A stretch of 64,000 nt of DNA from Cryptomeria japonica. Taxonomy: Eukaryota; Streptophyta; Pinopsida; Cupressales; Cupressaceae. The stretch lies in the NCBI RefSeq assembly GCF_030272615.1, contig NC_081405.1, forward strand, positions 570,521,095 to 570,585,094. The letters are read 5' to 3'. The notes below the pieces were generated by a model. It was not told the DNA's origin. It ran no database searches and was given only the letters and a program-made list of their open reading frames with translations. Made by a program: the position numbers and the translations under genes. Below are positions 9,600 through 20,958 of this stretch, piece by piece (within the stretch, counting starts at the first letter, position 1; each line of letters starts with the position of its first letter).

Positions 9600-11338
9600 T
9601 CATTCATTTGACAGGAACTTGTAGAGGTTCGTAGCCTCCTGCTTGTCCTCCTCAGTGTCCGCATAGTGTTCCCTTAGCAGAGAAAGGATGAGCTCAAAAC
9701 TATGTAAAACCTACACATGGAATTTGTTAAGACCCACCATTTGGGCTTCCCAAGCCTCCATCTTATTCTTGAGTTGGTTAACATCCTCCTTGATATTCTA
9801 CAAAGTAAGCACAAGGCTGAGGTTTTCAATTCTCTGTGTGATGTCCAGCACATCCGTGCTCAACTTTTCCATGTGTTGGAGAGTAGGGACCTCTTGGGGG
9901 TTCTCAGTAGCCAAGTCATCTGTAGTTTCTTCAGTCTCTTTGGGCACACCACCAACAAGGGATTTATCACTATCATTAACCAGACCCATCAAAGGGATAG
10001 AATGCATCACCTATTTAGTCATTTTAGAGTCTGAATCCAAATTAGTAGATTCCAGTGCTTTTCTATCAGAGATTTCCATGCCCATAAGACCCTTAGTGTC
10101 TGTGTTCATAGGGGTCATATCCTTATCATCAATGAGGTCCTGGGTTTTTATTTCAAAGATACTCATATCAGTGAAACCAACACTGGTTGGGACCATGGGA
10201 TCCCTAGTCACATTCACATCCATAGCATCCCCATCAGGGGCCCTCATAGTGGTATTAGGGCCTTCCTCCTTCTTGTGCCCAATGGGGTCCTCCTCAGAGT
10301 ACAGATTCTCGATAATTGGGGTCTTCTTTCTACGGATTTTGGAAGCAAGTCTAGAAGATCTCCTCTTAATCTTGGAATCCGAGAAAGGATTGTTGTTCTC
10401 AGCATCCTCATAGGAAGAATTGTTATCAAAGACAATGCGTTTGCGTTTAGCAGGGGTTTTTCTTTTGCCCTTGGATAGGGAGCGAGAAGCATTGGGAGAG
10501 GAAGGAAGAGTTAAATTAGGGGAGACCACCGATAAGGAGACAATCGAGGCATAAGCAGGAAGGGACATGGTGGTCATAGCAAAGCCCTCATGGGGATATT
10601 GAAAGAATCTAGGGAAAGCCATAGACAGGGCTACAAGTTGTTGGGGATTCAACATGGGGGGCTGAGAGAGCAAAATATTGTTGGGGGGGGGCAAAGAGCC
10701 TCATGAAATTTATACAACTTGTAAATAAGGTCCTAGTGGAGGAGGTAGGGAGGCTTATCCCCACGCTTGGGGTCCATAGTGTTTTTAACAGAGCTCTCTA
10801 TAGAGTGCAGTAAATAAAATGGCAGTCAAAGCAAATCATTATTATGGAAGTGATAGAGGAGGGAAAAATGGTAGTAGTAGAATACCTTATAACTACCTTC
10901 AAGAGTTAAGTACTTCATGATCATGAGGCAGATCATGTTGCACAGGTGCTTGAGCTCCTCCCAAGAAAACCCGCCTTGCAACTTGATGGGTTCTTCACGG
11001 TTACGGAAGAACCATTTGAAACCTTCACTATTTGCAACATGACTGGTACGCTTCCAACGACGACCATCCAGGGCTAGCTTCGTAGCTTGGGCAATAGTCA
11101 CCTTAGAGAAATCAAAAGCAATGCTGCCAACCGAGACCCACCTCCCAGACTAGGAGGAAGAAAAAGCAGTCGAGAGATACTTATCATGGCCCTTCAGGCA
11201 ATCCAGAAAATCGACAACCCCACCTTCACAATAGAAGTTCAAGACAAGGGGGTCATTTTTTAAATCATCCGGGTTATCTGATTCATATCGAACTCTGTCT
11301 CCCCCCATATCTTCCACCAACAAAGATTTTTTAGTCAT
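9600..11338 (-). pseudogene. LINE third ORF, unknown domain plus coiled-coil tail (L1-c ORF3)
   Basis: Starts MTKKSLLVEDMGGDR at 11338 and ends FLSNE-TGA at 9602-9600, about 579 codons. An N-terminal block carries FLDCLKGHDKYL, GSIAFDFSKVTIAQATKLAL and DGRRWKR. This aligns by eye with FLERLHGHSAIF, FGVEFQVDETLVATITGLDM and RGKKFYRDRK at 26.6 kb. The middle is Ser/Pro-rich and basic (SKGKRKTPAKRKR, IKRRSSRLASKIRRKK), nuclear-localisation-like. The C-terminus is helix-rich (HMEKLSTDVLDITQRIENLS). Breaks are TAG at 11150, TGA at 10826, TAG at about 10730, a frameshift in a run of nine C (about 10683-10691), and TAG at 10011, 9796 and about 9713. I do not recognise the family; function unknown. 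Confidence 0.65.
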
Positions 11339-11749
11339 GAAACAAAAAAAGTTTCAGAGACCCTTTGAGAAGCAAGCCAAGAAGAGAAAATGGGAAGTGT
11401 GCGAGCCCGACGTCAATAAATGAGAAATGAAGTTGGGCGCATGGGAAAAAATGAAGTCACTTTTAGAAATGATTTCGTGGCTACAAGGCATTAAAGGCCA
11501 GCAAATACCAATGACAACCAACATGTTTTCAATCTAGTCGTACCTCATCATGACTCTACAAGCCCAAGTAAAATGCCAGCACAACAACATGTGCATCATC
11601 ACCAGCCTAGCCAAATGAGTCACCACCATGTCAAAAGGGATCAGAGGGATATTCCCATTGTTTGAATTATGAAACCACCACTTCCAGACTGCCCTAAGGG
11701 AAGAGAGGAGGGTAAGGGAAGAACTTGGTAGTCGCTCAATCATTACTGG

Positions 11750-12260
11750 AGATTTTGGATTTCTCTACCTAGAGGATGAAGTTAACATGGTCTGGGAGGG
11801 AGTTGTGACTTCTCCAACATCTCAACCCTGAGAGGTTTAGGCCAATGGCTACCATGGCATCTGCCATGCGGTTGCCTTCCCTATAGATATGCATAACTCC
11901 GAATGAGTCAAGCCCGAAGATGAGTCTCAAGGTGTCCCTGATGGTTCCCTCAATTGTCTAATTAAGCTTATTCCACCCTTTGACAATATCAATGATAATC
12001 ATGGATTCCCCCTCAATGTCCATAATCCTGATTCCCATGGAGAGGGAAATGCGGATTCCCAGGCTAAGGCCATTGCTTTAGCTTGATTAGAGGAATGCCC
12101 ATTCAGGTTACCCGCATAAGCAGCAACAAGGGCCCCTAGATGGGATCTGATCATCCCTCCACTAGTAGCGAGGCCCCCCCTAGAAGCCCCATCAAAATTG
12201 AGTTTAAAATTTGTAGGCGGGGGGAACCAGACCGTGCTTTGTCTTAGAAGTCTCTTAAAG
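11750..12260 (-). pseudogene. LINE RNase H domain (L1-c)
   Basis: On the minus strand, TNFKLNFDGASRGGLATSGG (about 12225) is the first RNase H strand with the FDGA aspartate. GHSSNQAKAMAL follows, and the second half reads YREGNRMADAMVAIGLNLSG (about 11880), with the conserved REGNxxAD motif. Stops are scattered between the halves. The next ORF (ORF3) starts about 410 bases downstream. The domain order RT, RNase H, ORF3 matches L1-a. Confidence 0.8.
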
Positions 12261-12483
12261 AAGTCAATAAGAGAGAATGAGGGGGGAAGGTTCTAGTGTC
12301 TAGCGATTTTGCAGTCCTAGGTATAGGGGGTCTTGGATGTTATCCGAGCTTTAGAAACAAACATTTTCTCAAGAATTAGATTAAGGAATCGAGAAAACAC
12401 AGTTACCACGGAGGCCTCTTTGTCTCTGAATATCCTATCATTTTGTTCCTTCTAGATACACCAGCTTGCGTGGGGGGGGGATC

Positions 12484-13223
12484 TGAAAGGAAATTCGCAG
12501 CCAACTTTATGACAATTTCCACATAACCCAAATTCAGATTTTAGCCAAATCCACACATAAGATCCACATGCAAAGAATAGACAACATACTCACAAAATGT
12601 GACACAAGATATACCCTGGGAAAACCCTCATGAGGGAAAAACCCAGCCTCCAAAAGCATCATCCACCATGTATTATCAGCAATGCATCCATTACAATACA
12701 ACTATGGAAAGCCTTCAAAACCCAGCCATAACCAAGCACTCCATGTGATCAAGCATGAATCCACACATCCCATGCCATGCTTCCTTCTTCACAAATGCTA
12801 ACCTGGCTTCTTCTCCCAAACAACTACCCTTGTGGTGCTTTTATAGAAACAAGCAACCACAAAACCACTAAGTGGTATTACATCAAAACCATGTGCCCAA
12901 AACCATGTGACAATAAAATAATATTTTCCTTACCAACCTTTTAATGTTTTCCTTAACTACCCATGACCCACATTTAATATTGGGTACTTTATCACAATTA
13001 CATTCCCCAATATAAAATAACAATACCAATGTGTCAATACAACTCATCAAGTGGTTACAAGAATATCCAAAAGGATCTCTACATGTTGCACGTCCATCTA
13101 GGTGCTCCTAGGTGCAACAATACAATGATATTACAATTTAATTCTTTGTCCACCTCACACAATAATAAAACAATACAATAATAAACCATTATTATGCAAG
13201 GTGTACAACACCATTTCCCAACA
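12484..13223 (-). repeat. 3' LTR (740 bp)
   Basis: Terminal TG...CA; differs from the other LTR at 12530, 12544, 12552, 12643, 12686, 12821 and 13168 by my reading. A TATAAAAG box lies at 12845-12838 on the minus strand. Confidence 0.93.
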
Positions 13224-13238
13224 TTCTCCCACTTGTTG
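13224..13238 (-). promoter_or_regulatory. Polypurine tract of the LTR element
   Basis: Minus strand CAACAAGTGGGAGAA directly abuts the 3' LTR start TGTTGGG. This is the expected plus-strand primer position. Confidence 0.75.
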
Positions 13239-16200
13239 TATACATTGCATAAGGGCCAAGAAGTAATCTGCCACATGAACAAGAGATTGATCTCTCCACG
13301 CACATATACCATCATAGAATCCAAGTGCTCCATGTGCTCAACCAAGATACCTGCAACAAGAACAAAGTGACCACCATCTCATTCATGAATGCTCCCACCC
13401 TCCATCATGCCACTGCCACTGGACATAAAGAGGCCATCCAAAGAGAAAGCCACACAACCTGTCGCAACAAATGATATCTGAACACAAACACTAATCCAAA
13501 GGTATCCAATGCAAGAGTAGCTCTTTTATATAGCTAAAACAACACCCATATCAAGTGCTAACACATCAACTATACATGCCTCCTAGGCATACAATCAAGT
13601 GAATAACATTTCATCAACATATGCAACCTGTAACATGCAACCACAAATCCCAAGTGCAATACCTACCACGTATGTACATCAAAGAACTCCCACTGCATAG
13701 GTAATGTCAATATCAGAAATGAATCCACTAAAAACACATCATAGAAGTGTAACCATGTAGTATCAAGAACATCCACATCAAAACTGCAAGTACCACTCTC
13801 ACACCATGTCTCCAACATTCTCCCATGTTCTCCACACCAACAAAGAAAGAGATAAAGGAACCACCATGTCATCTCCCACATGACATATCATGAATACAAA
13901 CCAATAAGCATATAGCTCCAAACAACCTCCAACCAAAGTAATGTGAATACAAACATCCAGGAAGATACACTGCAAACCAAATTCTGTAGTATGTCCTTCT
14001 ACAAACACCTCTAAATAAGTCAAGTATGATCTCCTCCATAGAACCCCAAATGAGAAGCATAACAACACCCAAAGCACCATTCAATCCCTTGGATCAAACA
14101 AACATATATATCATGTAAACAACATGGATGTAAGCCTCCCATAACCAAGAAGACCAAACTAAATATCGTATTCCCAAACCATAGGAATATGCCCAATAAA
14201 CCATCTCCAAACTAATATCAATGACTGCCACCATCATAAAAAACTCAAATGCACAAGGAGATAACCAATGCCATATATCTCTCAAATGAATCCTCCAAAA
14301 ACTAACCATTAATCCATAGCTCAAGATCCATATCTATGAAAGATAGCATAAACATAATGCACCTGAAAGGAACAATGAGCTATACCTCTCAAGTAGTAAA
14401 CTGCCAAGTAGACCAAGAGTGGGGAATGAGAATGCTCACCAAGCTATCATGACTCATACTAGGAACACTCTCCTCTCAAGTCCATAAACCAGGTGAATGC
14501 TCCTTGGACTTCCTGCTGAAACCATAAGCCATTCCAACATATGTCTCTAATCACAAAAGACTACTAGCATCACCAACATCCTCCAAGTATCCATGAGTAC
14601 CTATATCAATCAATCCATGCCAAACTCCAAACGCAACATAGCATCACCATGAAGTAATCAAGCAAATGATCATGTACCCAATACAAAGAGAACTATCAAG
14701 ATCAATGTCAAAGCTCCAACCGCAGAATCAGAAACATAACATGACAACATGATCTAATCCATCTCAACCAAAGAGATAACATGCTCCATATGAACATATC
14801 AAAAAAATAGCCATATCATGCCAAAACTCTAATCTAGAATCAAGAGTGCACCATGACATAATATCAACCATCCAATCAAGAAAAGGACAACATGTCAAAT
14901 GAAAGCATAAAACCACATCTCAACCAAGGACTCCTTGAGCCCTCAAGATGCAAACATCCTCAAATATCATGAAGATCACCATCTCCTACTAGTGAGCCAG
15001 CAAATGTGAAAGACCCTTCTGTAGCAACAGGATCTAAGGCATCCTCCAAACATCTGCACACTAAGAAGATCATCCACCATCCAATGGTGAATACACATCA
15101 CTGCCACAAGCTCCCACTAAACTGTGGTATCAAGCTCTCCAAAGCATCGTGATAACCATCTCCTAAATGAAGATCATCCAGGTCTACACACATACAACTG
15201 AAAAGTCAATAACATCAAGTAAACCATGAACTCCATCTCAAGAAGATACAAAACCACCAACAAACAATCAGGATCAAATCCTACACCGCCACATCACCAC
15301 TGTCAAAAGCTCCCACTAAAAGTGTAATCAAGCTATCCATGACAATATGATTAAACCATCCTCTAACCATGAGAATCAACCAAGAACAACTAACAATCAA
15401 AGAACTCAAAGTGCACATCATGAGCTCCCTAAAAGCCAAATAAACCATGATCCTCAAAGAAGATAAACTTCCATATCAATCAGGAATCCAAATCAAAAGA
15501 TCATCAATTAAAGCACCTGCAAATTCAACCATGTCATGCCAATGTCCCTAAACACAAGGAACAACCATGGCATCATGATCATCTCCATGAAAACAAGCAT
15601 CTAACTCTCAATGTGTCCAACCTGTCAGCATCACATAGTCAACCATGTAGGTTCTCCATCATGACTGTACTTGGTAACAACATCTCTCCTCCTCAACATG
15701 ATAACAAATCAACAAACCAATGACTAAAACAAGCCACCAAATCTGAATATGCATAAACAATGAAGGATCTATGGGCATAGACAACCCATATCCAAGTCAT
15801 AGGTGAAATCCTGTAAGTAAAGACAGCTCACAAAACTGCACAACTTGTAGACCAATCAATGCAACATACATACTCAAACCAAAATTGATATCCATGTCAC
15901 CACAAGAGTAATCAAGATACAACATCGAGTATACAATGACATCAAATCCAAATCTCCATTATGTAGCATGCCATAAACTCATCATCTCACCATAGTCAAA
16001 AGAACCCATAATCAACTCAAGTCAAAATATCAGCATATAAATCATTCCAAATCTGCCCCAAACCTGAGTCAAACTGTAGTGCTCTCCAAGAGCTTTCCAT
16101 CGACTATTCGAAGTCCAAAATATGACTCCGTATGCTCAAGTTATGACCTCTCAAAGCCATAAAGGTACCTGTCACTTCCAGCTGACATTTCACTATCCAA

Positions 16201-17330
16201 ACAGAAAAATCTAGAAAAACTAATGATAAAAACATGAAGTTCATTCAACCACCTTTCCAATGACTGTAAGAAGTCCAAAAACTGACATCATATGCCCGAG
16301 TTATGCTCAGTTGAAGAAAAACAGCCAATTCGGCTATACAAGCAAGCCTGGACTCCAAAAAATATTCACCAATATGCCATAATAATTTTTCACAAATTTT
16401 CTCCCATTATGCCAAAAAATCCAATTAAAAATTCCCCCAAGTCGGCCCTTGGCCAAACCCCTTCGAAAAATAAATACATAGCATAACAAAATTTCATGAC
16501 ATATACAATAAAAATCACATGGCAAATATAGTTTTTTAAAAACTTTATTAAAATTCGAATTTCAAAAAATCCGAATTTCAAAATATTGGGCGGATTTTTT
16601 TATTTTTTTATTGTTTATTGAAAAAGTTTTTTAAAAAAATTTAAAAATTTTTAACGTGGGTTTAAACCCCACGGGGGTTACCCCTTGCGGGGCCCCCACC
16701 ACTGCCACGGCAGTGGGTACAGTGGCCGGTACTATTGCTGGCACCGACAGCGGTACCGACAGTGGTACCGTCACTAGTACCACTGCCAGTGCGGCAGACA
16801 GTGGGAGGGGGAGTCTGCGGACCCCCCACCACTTAAACAATTAATTTTTATTTTTTTCATTCAAAATGCCTTTTTCATTTTGATTTTTTTAATTTTGATT
16901 TTTCAGAAAAAGAAACAAATCGAAAAACATTTTGCAGGAAATATTTTAATAATATTTTCGACGAAATATACACGGCTGTACCATCTAAATTTTTTTCGAA
17001 CCTAGGCCAACTTCACCGAAATAGGGCAAATTATATATCAAAATTCGTCTCTCGGCCAACCTGAATCCATCCATGAGGTCCATTTTGTGCCATGGGGTCT
17101 TCTATGAAATCTCACCCCCAAACCCTCATTCGAAGCATTTTTCAATGATGCCCTGGATTGACCAAAAATCTTCCAACCCTAAATCTGCAAACAACCCATC
17201 ACAACAGCAAATCCAAACAACATAGATCTGCAATAACAACCTGCAAAATCATACATCTTGTCTTGTCTTTTCATTCCTTCATGCATTCATGGATTCCACA
17301 TAGGGTTATAAACACCATTAAAACCATATA
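13239..17330 (-). other. Non-coding interior of the LTR element
   Basis: About 4.1 kb on the element's sense (minus) strand. No zinc knuckle, protease, integrase HHCC/DDE, RT or RNase H motif was found in any frame. The plus strand is rich in CAT/CAA/CCA words, and short open frames look like chance openings in biased sequence. The 5' third holds a GC-rich repeat (16656-16845). Non-autonomous elements with long non-coding interiors rely on proteins of a related autonomous element; that partner is not in this window. Confidence 0.7.
16656..16845. repeat. GC-rich GGTACCGACAGT-type minisatellite
   Basis: Imperfect short units such as GGCACCGACAGC, GGTACCGACAGT and GGTACCGTCACT, flanked by small palindromes (ACTGCCACGGCAGT). 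It is sharply more GC-rich than its surroundings. It lies about 500-690 bases inside the element from the primer-binding site. The frame across it gives PxV repeats (VPLSVPLSVPAIVPA), which I treat as a by-product of the repeat. Confidence 0.75.
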
Positions 17331-17342
17331 GCTCTGATACCA
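17331..17342 (-). promoter_or_regulatory. Primer-binding site, initiator tRNA-Met type
   Basis: Minus strand TGGTATCAGAGC lies two bases inside the right-hand LTR. This is the standard plant initiator tRNA-Met complement and fixes the element's orientation. Confidence 0.93.
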
Positions 17343-17344
17343 CT

Positions 17345-18084
17345 TGAAAGGAAATTCGCAGCCAACTTTATGACAATTTCCACATAACCCGAATTCAGAT
17401 TTTAACCAAATCAACACATAAGATCCACATGCAAAGAATAGACAACATACTCACAAAATGTGACACAAGATATACCCTGGGAAAACCCTCATGAGGGAAA
17501 AACCTAGCCTCCAAAAGCATCATCCACCATGTATTATCAGCAATGCGTCCATTACAATACAACTATGGAAAGCCTTCAAAACCCAGCCATAACCAAGCAC
17601 TCCATGTGATCAAGCATGAATCCACACATCCCATGCCATGCTTCCTTCTTCACAAATGCTAACCTGGCTTCTTCTCCCAAAAAACTACCCTTGTGGTGCT
17701 TTTATAGAAACAAGCAACCACAAAACCACTAAGTGGTATTACATCAAAACCATGTGCCCAAAACCATGTGACAATAAAATAATATTTTCCTTACCAACCT
17801 TTTAATGTTTTCCTTAACTACCCATGACCCACATTTAATATTGGGTACTTTATCACAATTACATTCCCCAATATAAAATAACAATACCAATGTGTCAATA
17901 CAACTCATCAAGTGGTTACAAGAATATCCAAAAGGATCTCTACATGTTGCACGTCCATCTAGGTGCTCCTAGGTGCAACAATACAATGATATTACAATTT
18001 AATTCTTTGTCCACCTCACACAATAATAGAACAATACAATAATAAACCATTATTATGCAAGGTGTACAACACCATTTCCCAACA
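17345..18084 (-). repeat. 5' LTR (740 bp)
   Basis: Same length as the other LTR, with 7 differences. It is followed by the second GGATC duplication. In sense orientation it starts TGTTGGGAAATGG and ends TTTCCTTTCA. Confidence 0.93.
17699..17706 (-). promoter_or_regulatory. TATA box in the 5' LTR
   Basis: Minus strand TATAAAAG within TTTCTATAAAAGCACC, about 380 bases from the sense-strand LTR start. It is conserved in both LTRs and is the likely core promoter of the element. Confidence 0.6.
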
Positions 18085-18089
18085 GGATC

Positions 18090-19820
18090 TACTTCCACAT
18101 TTGTTGGATAAGGGGGTTGGAAGAGGGGTCTCTCTCCTAACCAACAATCTTCCTAGAAGAGAATTTTCTTGCCATTTCCAATAATCCACCTCAAACCAAG
18201 AGATAAAGGGTCACTGCAGCTCAAGATGTTATTCCAAATTTTGGAACCCCCGGGAAGGCCCTCCTCTTTCAGGACAAAGGAGAAGTCTACATTACCTAGG
18301 TACTTAGTACTCCAATCCATATCCTTATTCAAAATCTTCCAGGCAATTTTAGTCATAAGGGCCTTATTGAACCTTGAGATCTTGCAGATTTCCAAGCCGC
18401 CCATGGCCTTGGGAAGACATACTTTGTCCCAGCCCACCAAGGCTAGGCTCTTCTTTTCTTCCATTCCCGTCCAAAGGAAAGTCTTTTGAATGTTTTCTAG
18501 CTTAGTAGCCATAGCCGCAGATATCTTGAATAGGGAGAGAAAGTACACAGGGATCCCCTGGAGGGAGGAGGAAAGTAGTTGCAATTTGCTAGCACTACTC
18601 AAGAATCTACCTTTCCAACCAGCTAGCTTTTTCTACATTCTTTCAAGGATAGAGATCCAGAAGGAATTAGAGACATCTTTAACAGTCAAGGGGAGGCCTA
18701 GGTAGGTGCCAGGGAGGGAGGCTCTTTGACAATGAAGGATTCTGCAGACTTTATCTTGGAGTTGGGCATTAGTGTGGAATAAGTAAATGCTGCTCTTTTC
18801 ATAGTTAATGTGTTGGCCAGATACTAGAGCATAGGCATTGAGAAAGGATTTCCAAGGCTTAGCTTCCCAAATAGAGGAGATACCAAAAAGGATAGTATCA
18901 TCATTGAACTATTGTAGAACATTGGGGGGTGTTGTAGAGGCATGTTTGATGCCCAAAAGAGTGCCCCTACGAACCATAGAGTTTAGGTTAGAGGCCAACA
19001 CTTCATCTAGGATGATGAAGAGGTAAGGGGATAGAGGATCCCCTTGCCGCAACCCTCTGGAGGCCCTAAACTTCTCCAAGGGGCTCTTATTTAGCAGCAC
19101 CGCATAGGTGATAGTAGATATGCACTCCCCAATAAGTTTGATGAGTTTGTCTCCAAACCCCATAGCTTTGAGAACTTTGAAAAGGAAGTTCCAGTTGACC
19201 CTGTCATAAGCCTTGGAGAAGTCAAGCTTGAGAACCATCCCCGACTGATGACACTTATCCATGGAGTGGATAATCTCATGAGTAGAGATGACTGCATCAA
19301 TAATCTATCTACTAGGAACAAAACCCTTCTGGGAGGGGCTAATCAAAGGATCCAAGAAAGGTTTGAGCCTATTGACAAGACCGTTGCTGAAGATTTTATA
19401 AATAGTGTTGCAGAGACTGATAGGGCAGAAGTCCTTGAGAGTAGATGCCTCCTAAGTTTTGGGGATAAGAGAAATGAAGGTGTGATTGAGTTAGTTGAGG
19501 ATCCTTCCTAATCTAAAAGAATCTCTAGTAGCTAGAACAACAACAAGGCCCACCACATCCCATAAATCTTGAAAAAAAGATGAGGAGAACCATCAAGACC
19601 CGGGGCTTTGAAGGGGCCCATAGAAAAAATAGTAAACTTGACCTCCTCCTTAGAATTAGGGGCCAAAATAAGGTTGTTATCTTCCTTTGAGAGGGGTGGC
19701 GGGAGGCAGTTAAGAAGGTCCTCCCTAGCAGGGCCCCCCCGATCATCATCGTCCCTAAATAAAGTGGCAAAATAGTTGGTAGTCAGTCTGCTCAAACTAT
19801 CAACATCATTGACCACCTAA
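18090..19820 (-). pseudogene. LINE ORF2 reverse transcriptase and post-RT region (L1-c)
   Basis: Minus-strand motifs in order: FKAPGLDGSPHLFFK (about 19600), MVLKLDFSKAYDRVNWNFLF (about 19230), RGLRQGDPLSPYLF (about 19050), the catalytic block as FNDDTILFG (about 18900; Ala replaced by Asn, both Asp kept), GTYLGLPLTVKDV (about 18700) and GWKGRFLSSASKLQLLSSSL (about 18620). Post-RT sequence GWDKVCLPKAMGGLEI follows. A TAG directly precedes FNDD, and others are scattered. The sequence runs up to the LTR element at 18085 and resumes at 12483. L1-c ORF2 differs clearly from L1-a and L1-e, so it is a separate subfamily. Confidence 0.9.
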
Positions 19821-20958
19821 TTGTTGTCATCCATAAGGGAAGAGATGCTATTTCTACACTTGTGGATAGAAGCAGATATGTGGAAGAAAGTAGTATTTTT
19901 ATCACCCTCTTTGAGCCATTGAACCCTGGATTTCTGTTTCCAGTAGAGTTCCTCTTTGTGGGAATTTTCCTTCCATTTTCTTCAGAGGGCAGCCTCCTCC
20001 ATATGGGTGGCTTCAAGGGAGTCACCTTGATCAATACGATCTTTGATAATAGTCATTATATTGTTGAGCCCCTTTGTTTGCTTGAAGATATCCCCAAAGG
20101 TGTATTTGTTCCAACCCCAGATGTTTCTTTTGACCAAGTCAAGCTTCTGGGTAATCCTGAACATAGGAGTACCAGGTATGTTGGTGTTCCACGATCTTGT
20201 AATGAAATCCTTGAACTCTAGATGAGAGTTCCACATAATTTTATATCGAAAGGGATAATTCTTCCTTGCAACATTTGTGGTATTCCAAAGGAGCAAGGGG
20301 TTGTGGTCAAAGACCATTCTGGGGAGGGCAGCAAGCTTCAAGGCTAGACCAATTCCCTAGTTGTCCAAGATGATAAATCTATCGAGTTTGACCTAAATAA
20401 GATCCTTTTCCTTCCTAATATTGGACCAAGTGAATTTTTGCCCCGATAGTTCCACATTCATGAACCCATTCCTACCAATGAAGTCAGCTAGATTAGTCAT
20501 GATGTCAGAGTACTCTGGAAGGCCTCCCAACTTCTCAGAGGGGATCAAAGGAGAGTTGAAATCATCCACAATCAACCAGTGGGCAATGGCATTATTTTGT
20601 ATTAGAGCAGTTATGTCGTTCCAGAGCTTTAATCTACCAAATTTGACATTAGGGGCCTAAACATTAACAAGAATGCAGAAGTCCATCGGGGAAGAGAGTT
20701 TAGAGACCAAAAGGTTGGTCGAGGAGGAGAGAAGACTACCAGAAAAATGGGAGGGGTCCCACATGGTAACCAAGCCACCAAAGGCTCCAGTAGCATCACT
20801 AATAAAAAACTTTGAGCAACAAGGGAAAAGGAGGACATAGACATCTTAACTTCTTGGAGAAGAAGGACCATAATTTTATTTTAAAAAATACACTTTTTAA
20901 GAGCATATTGCTTTTGGGGGTTGTTAAGGCCCCTCATGTTCTAGGAGAGGACCTTCAT
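19821..20958 (-). pseudogene. LINE ORF2 endonuclease domain (L1-c)
   Basis: ATG at 20958 opens MKVLS-TAG-NMRGLNNPQK; the TAG stands where the family has Trp (WNxRGL). The catalytic Glu is in LLLQEVK, and the GDFN motif reads VDDFNSPLIPSEK. FTWSNIRKEKDLI and FDHNPLLLWNT (catalytic Asp-His intact) follow. A frameshift after QEVK and several TAG stops break the frame. The linker GWNKYTFGDIFKQTKGLNN leads to WLKEGDKNTTFFHISASIHK, the usual bridge to RT. Confidence 0.85.

Larger units (their letters stand above)
12484..18084 (-). mobile_element. LTR retrotransposon with no recognisable coding region, minus strand
   Basis: Two 740-bp direct repeats begin TGAAAGG and end CCCAACA on the plus strand (12484-13223 and 17345-18084). 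They are flanked by the 5-bp duplication GGATC (12479-12483 and 18085-18089). I count 7 substitutions between the LTRs, about 0.95%. The primer-binding site and polypurine tract place the 5' LTR on the right. The polypurine tract AAGTGGGAGAA followed by TGTTGGG is Copia-like (inference). The 4.1-kb interior has no gag or pol motifs in any frame, so this resembles a large non-autonomous derivative. It inserted into the RT-to-RNase H interval of L1-c. Confidence 0.93.

Noticed and set aside
9688-10413. 241-codon plus-strand open frame
   Set aside because: It is antisense to the L1-c third ORF, whose protein-like composition and similarity to L1-d are on the minus strand.
13079-14324. Several minus-strand frames of 70-95 codons inside the LTR element
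   Set aside because: No gag-pol motifs; they overlap each other and reflect biased composition (few A/G-rich stops on that strand).
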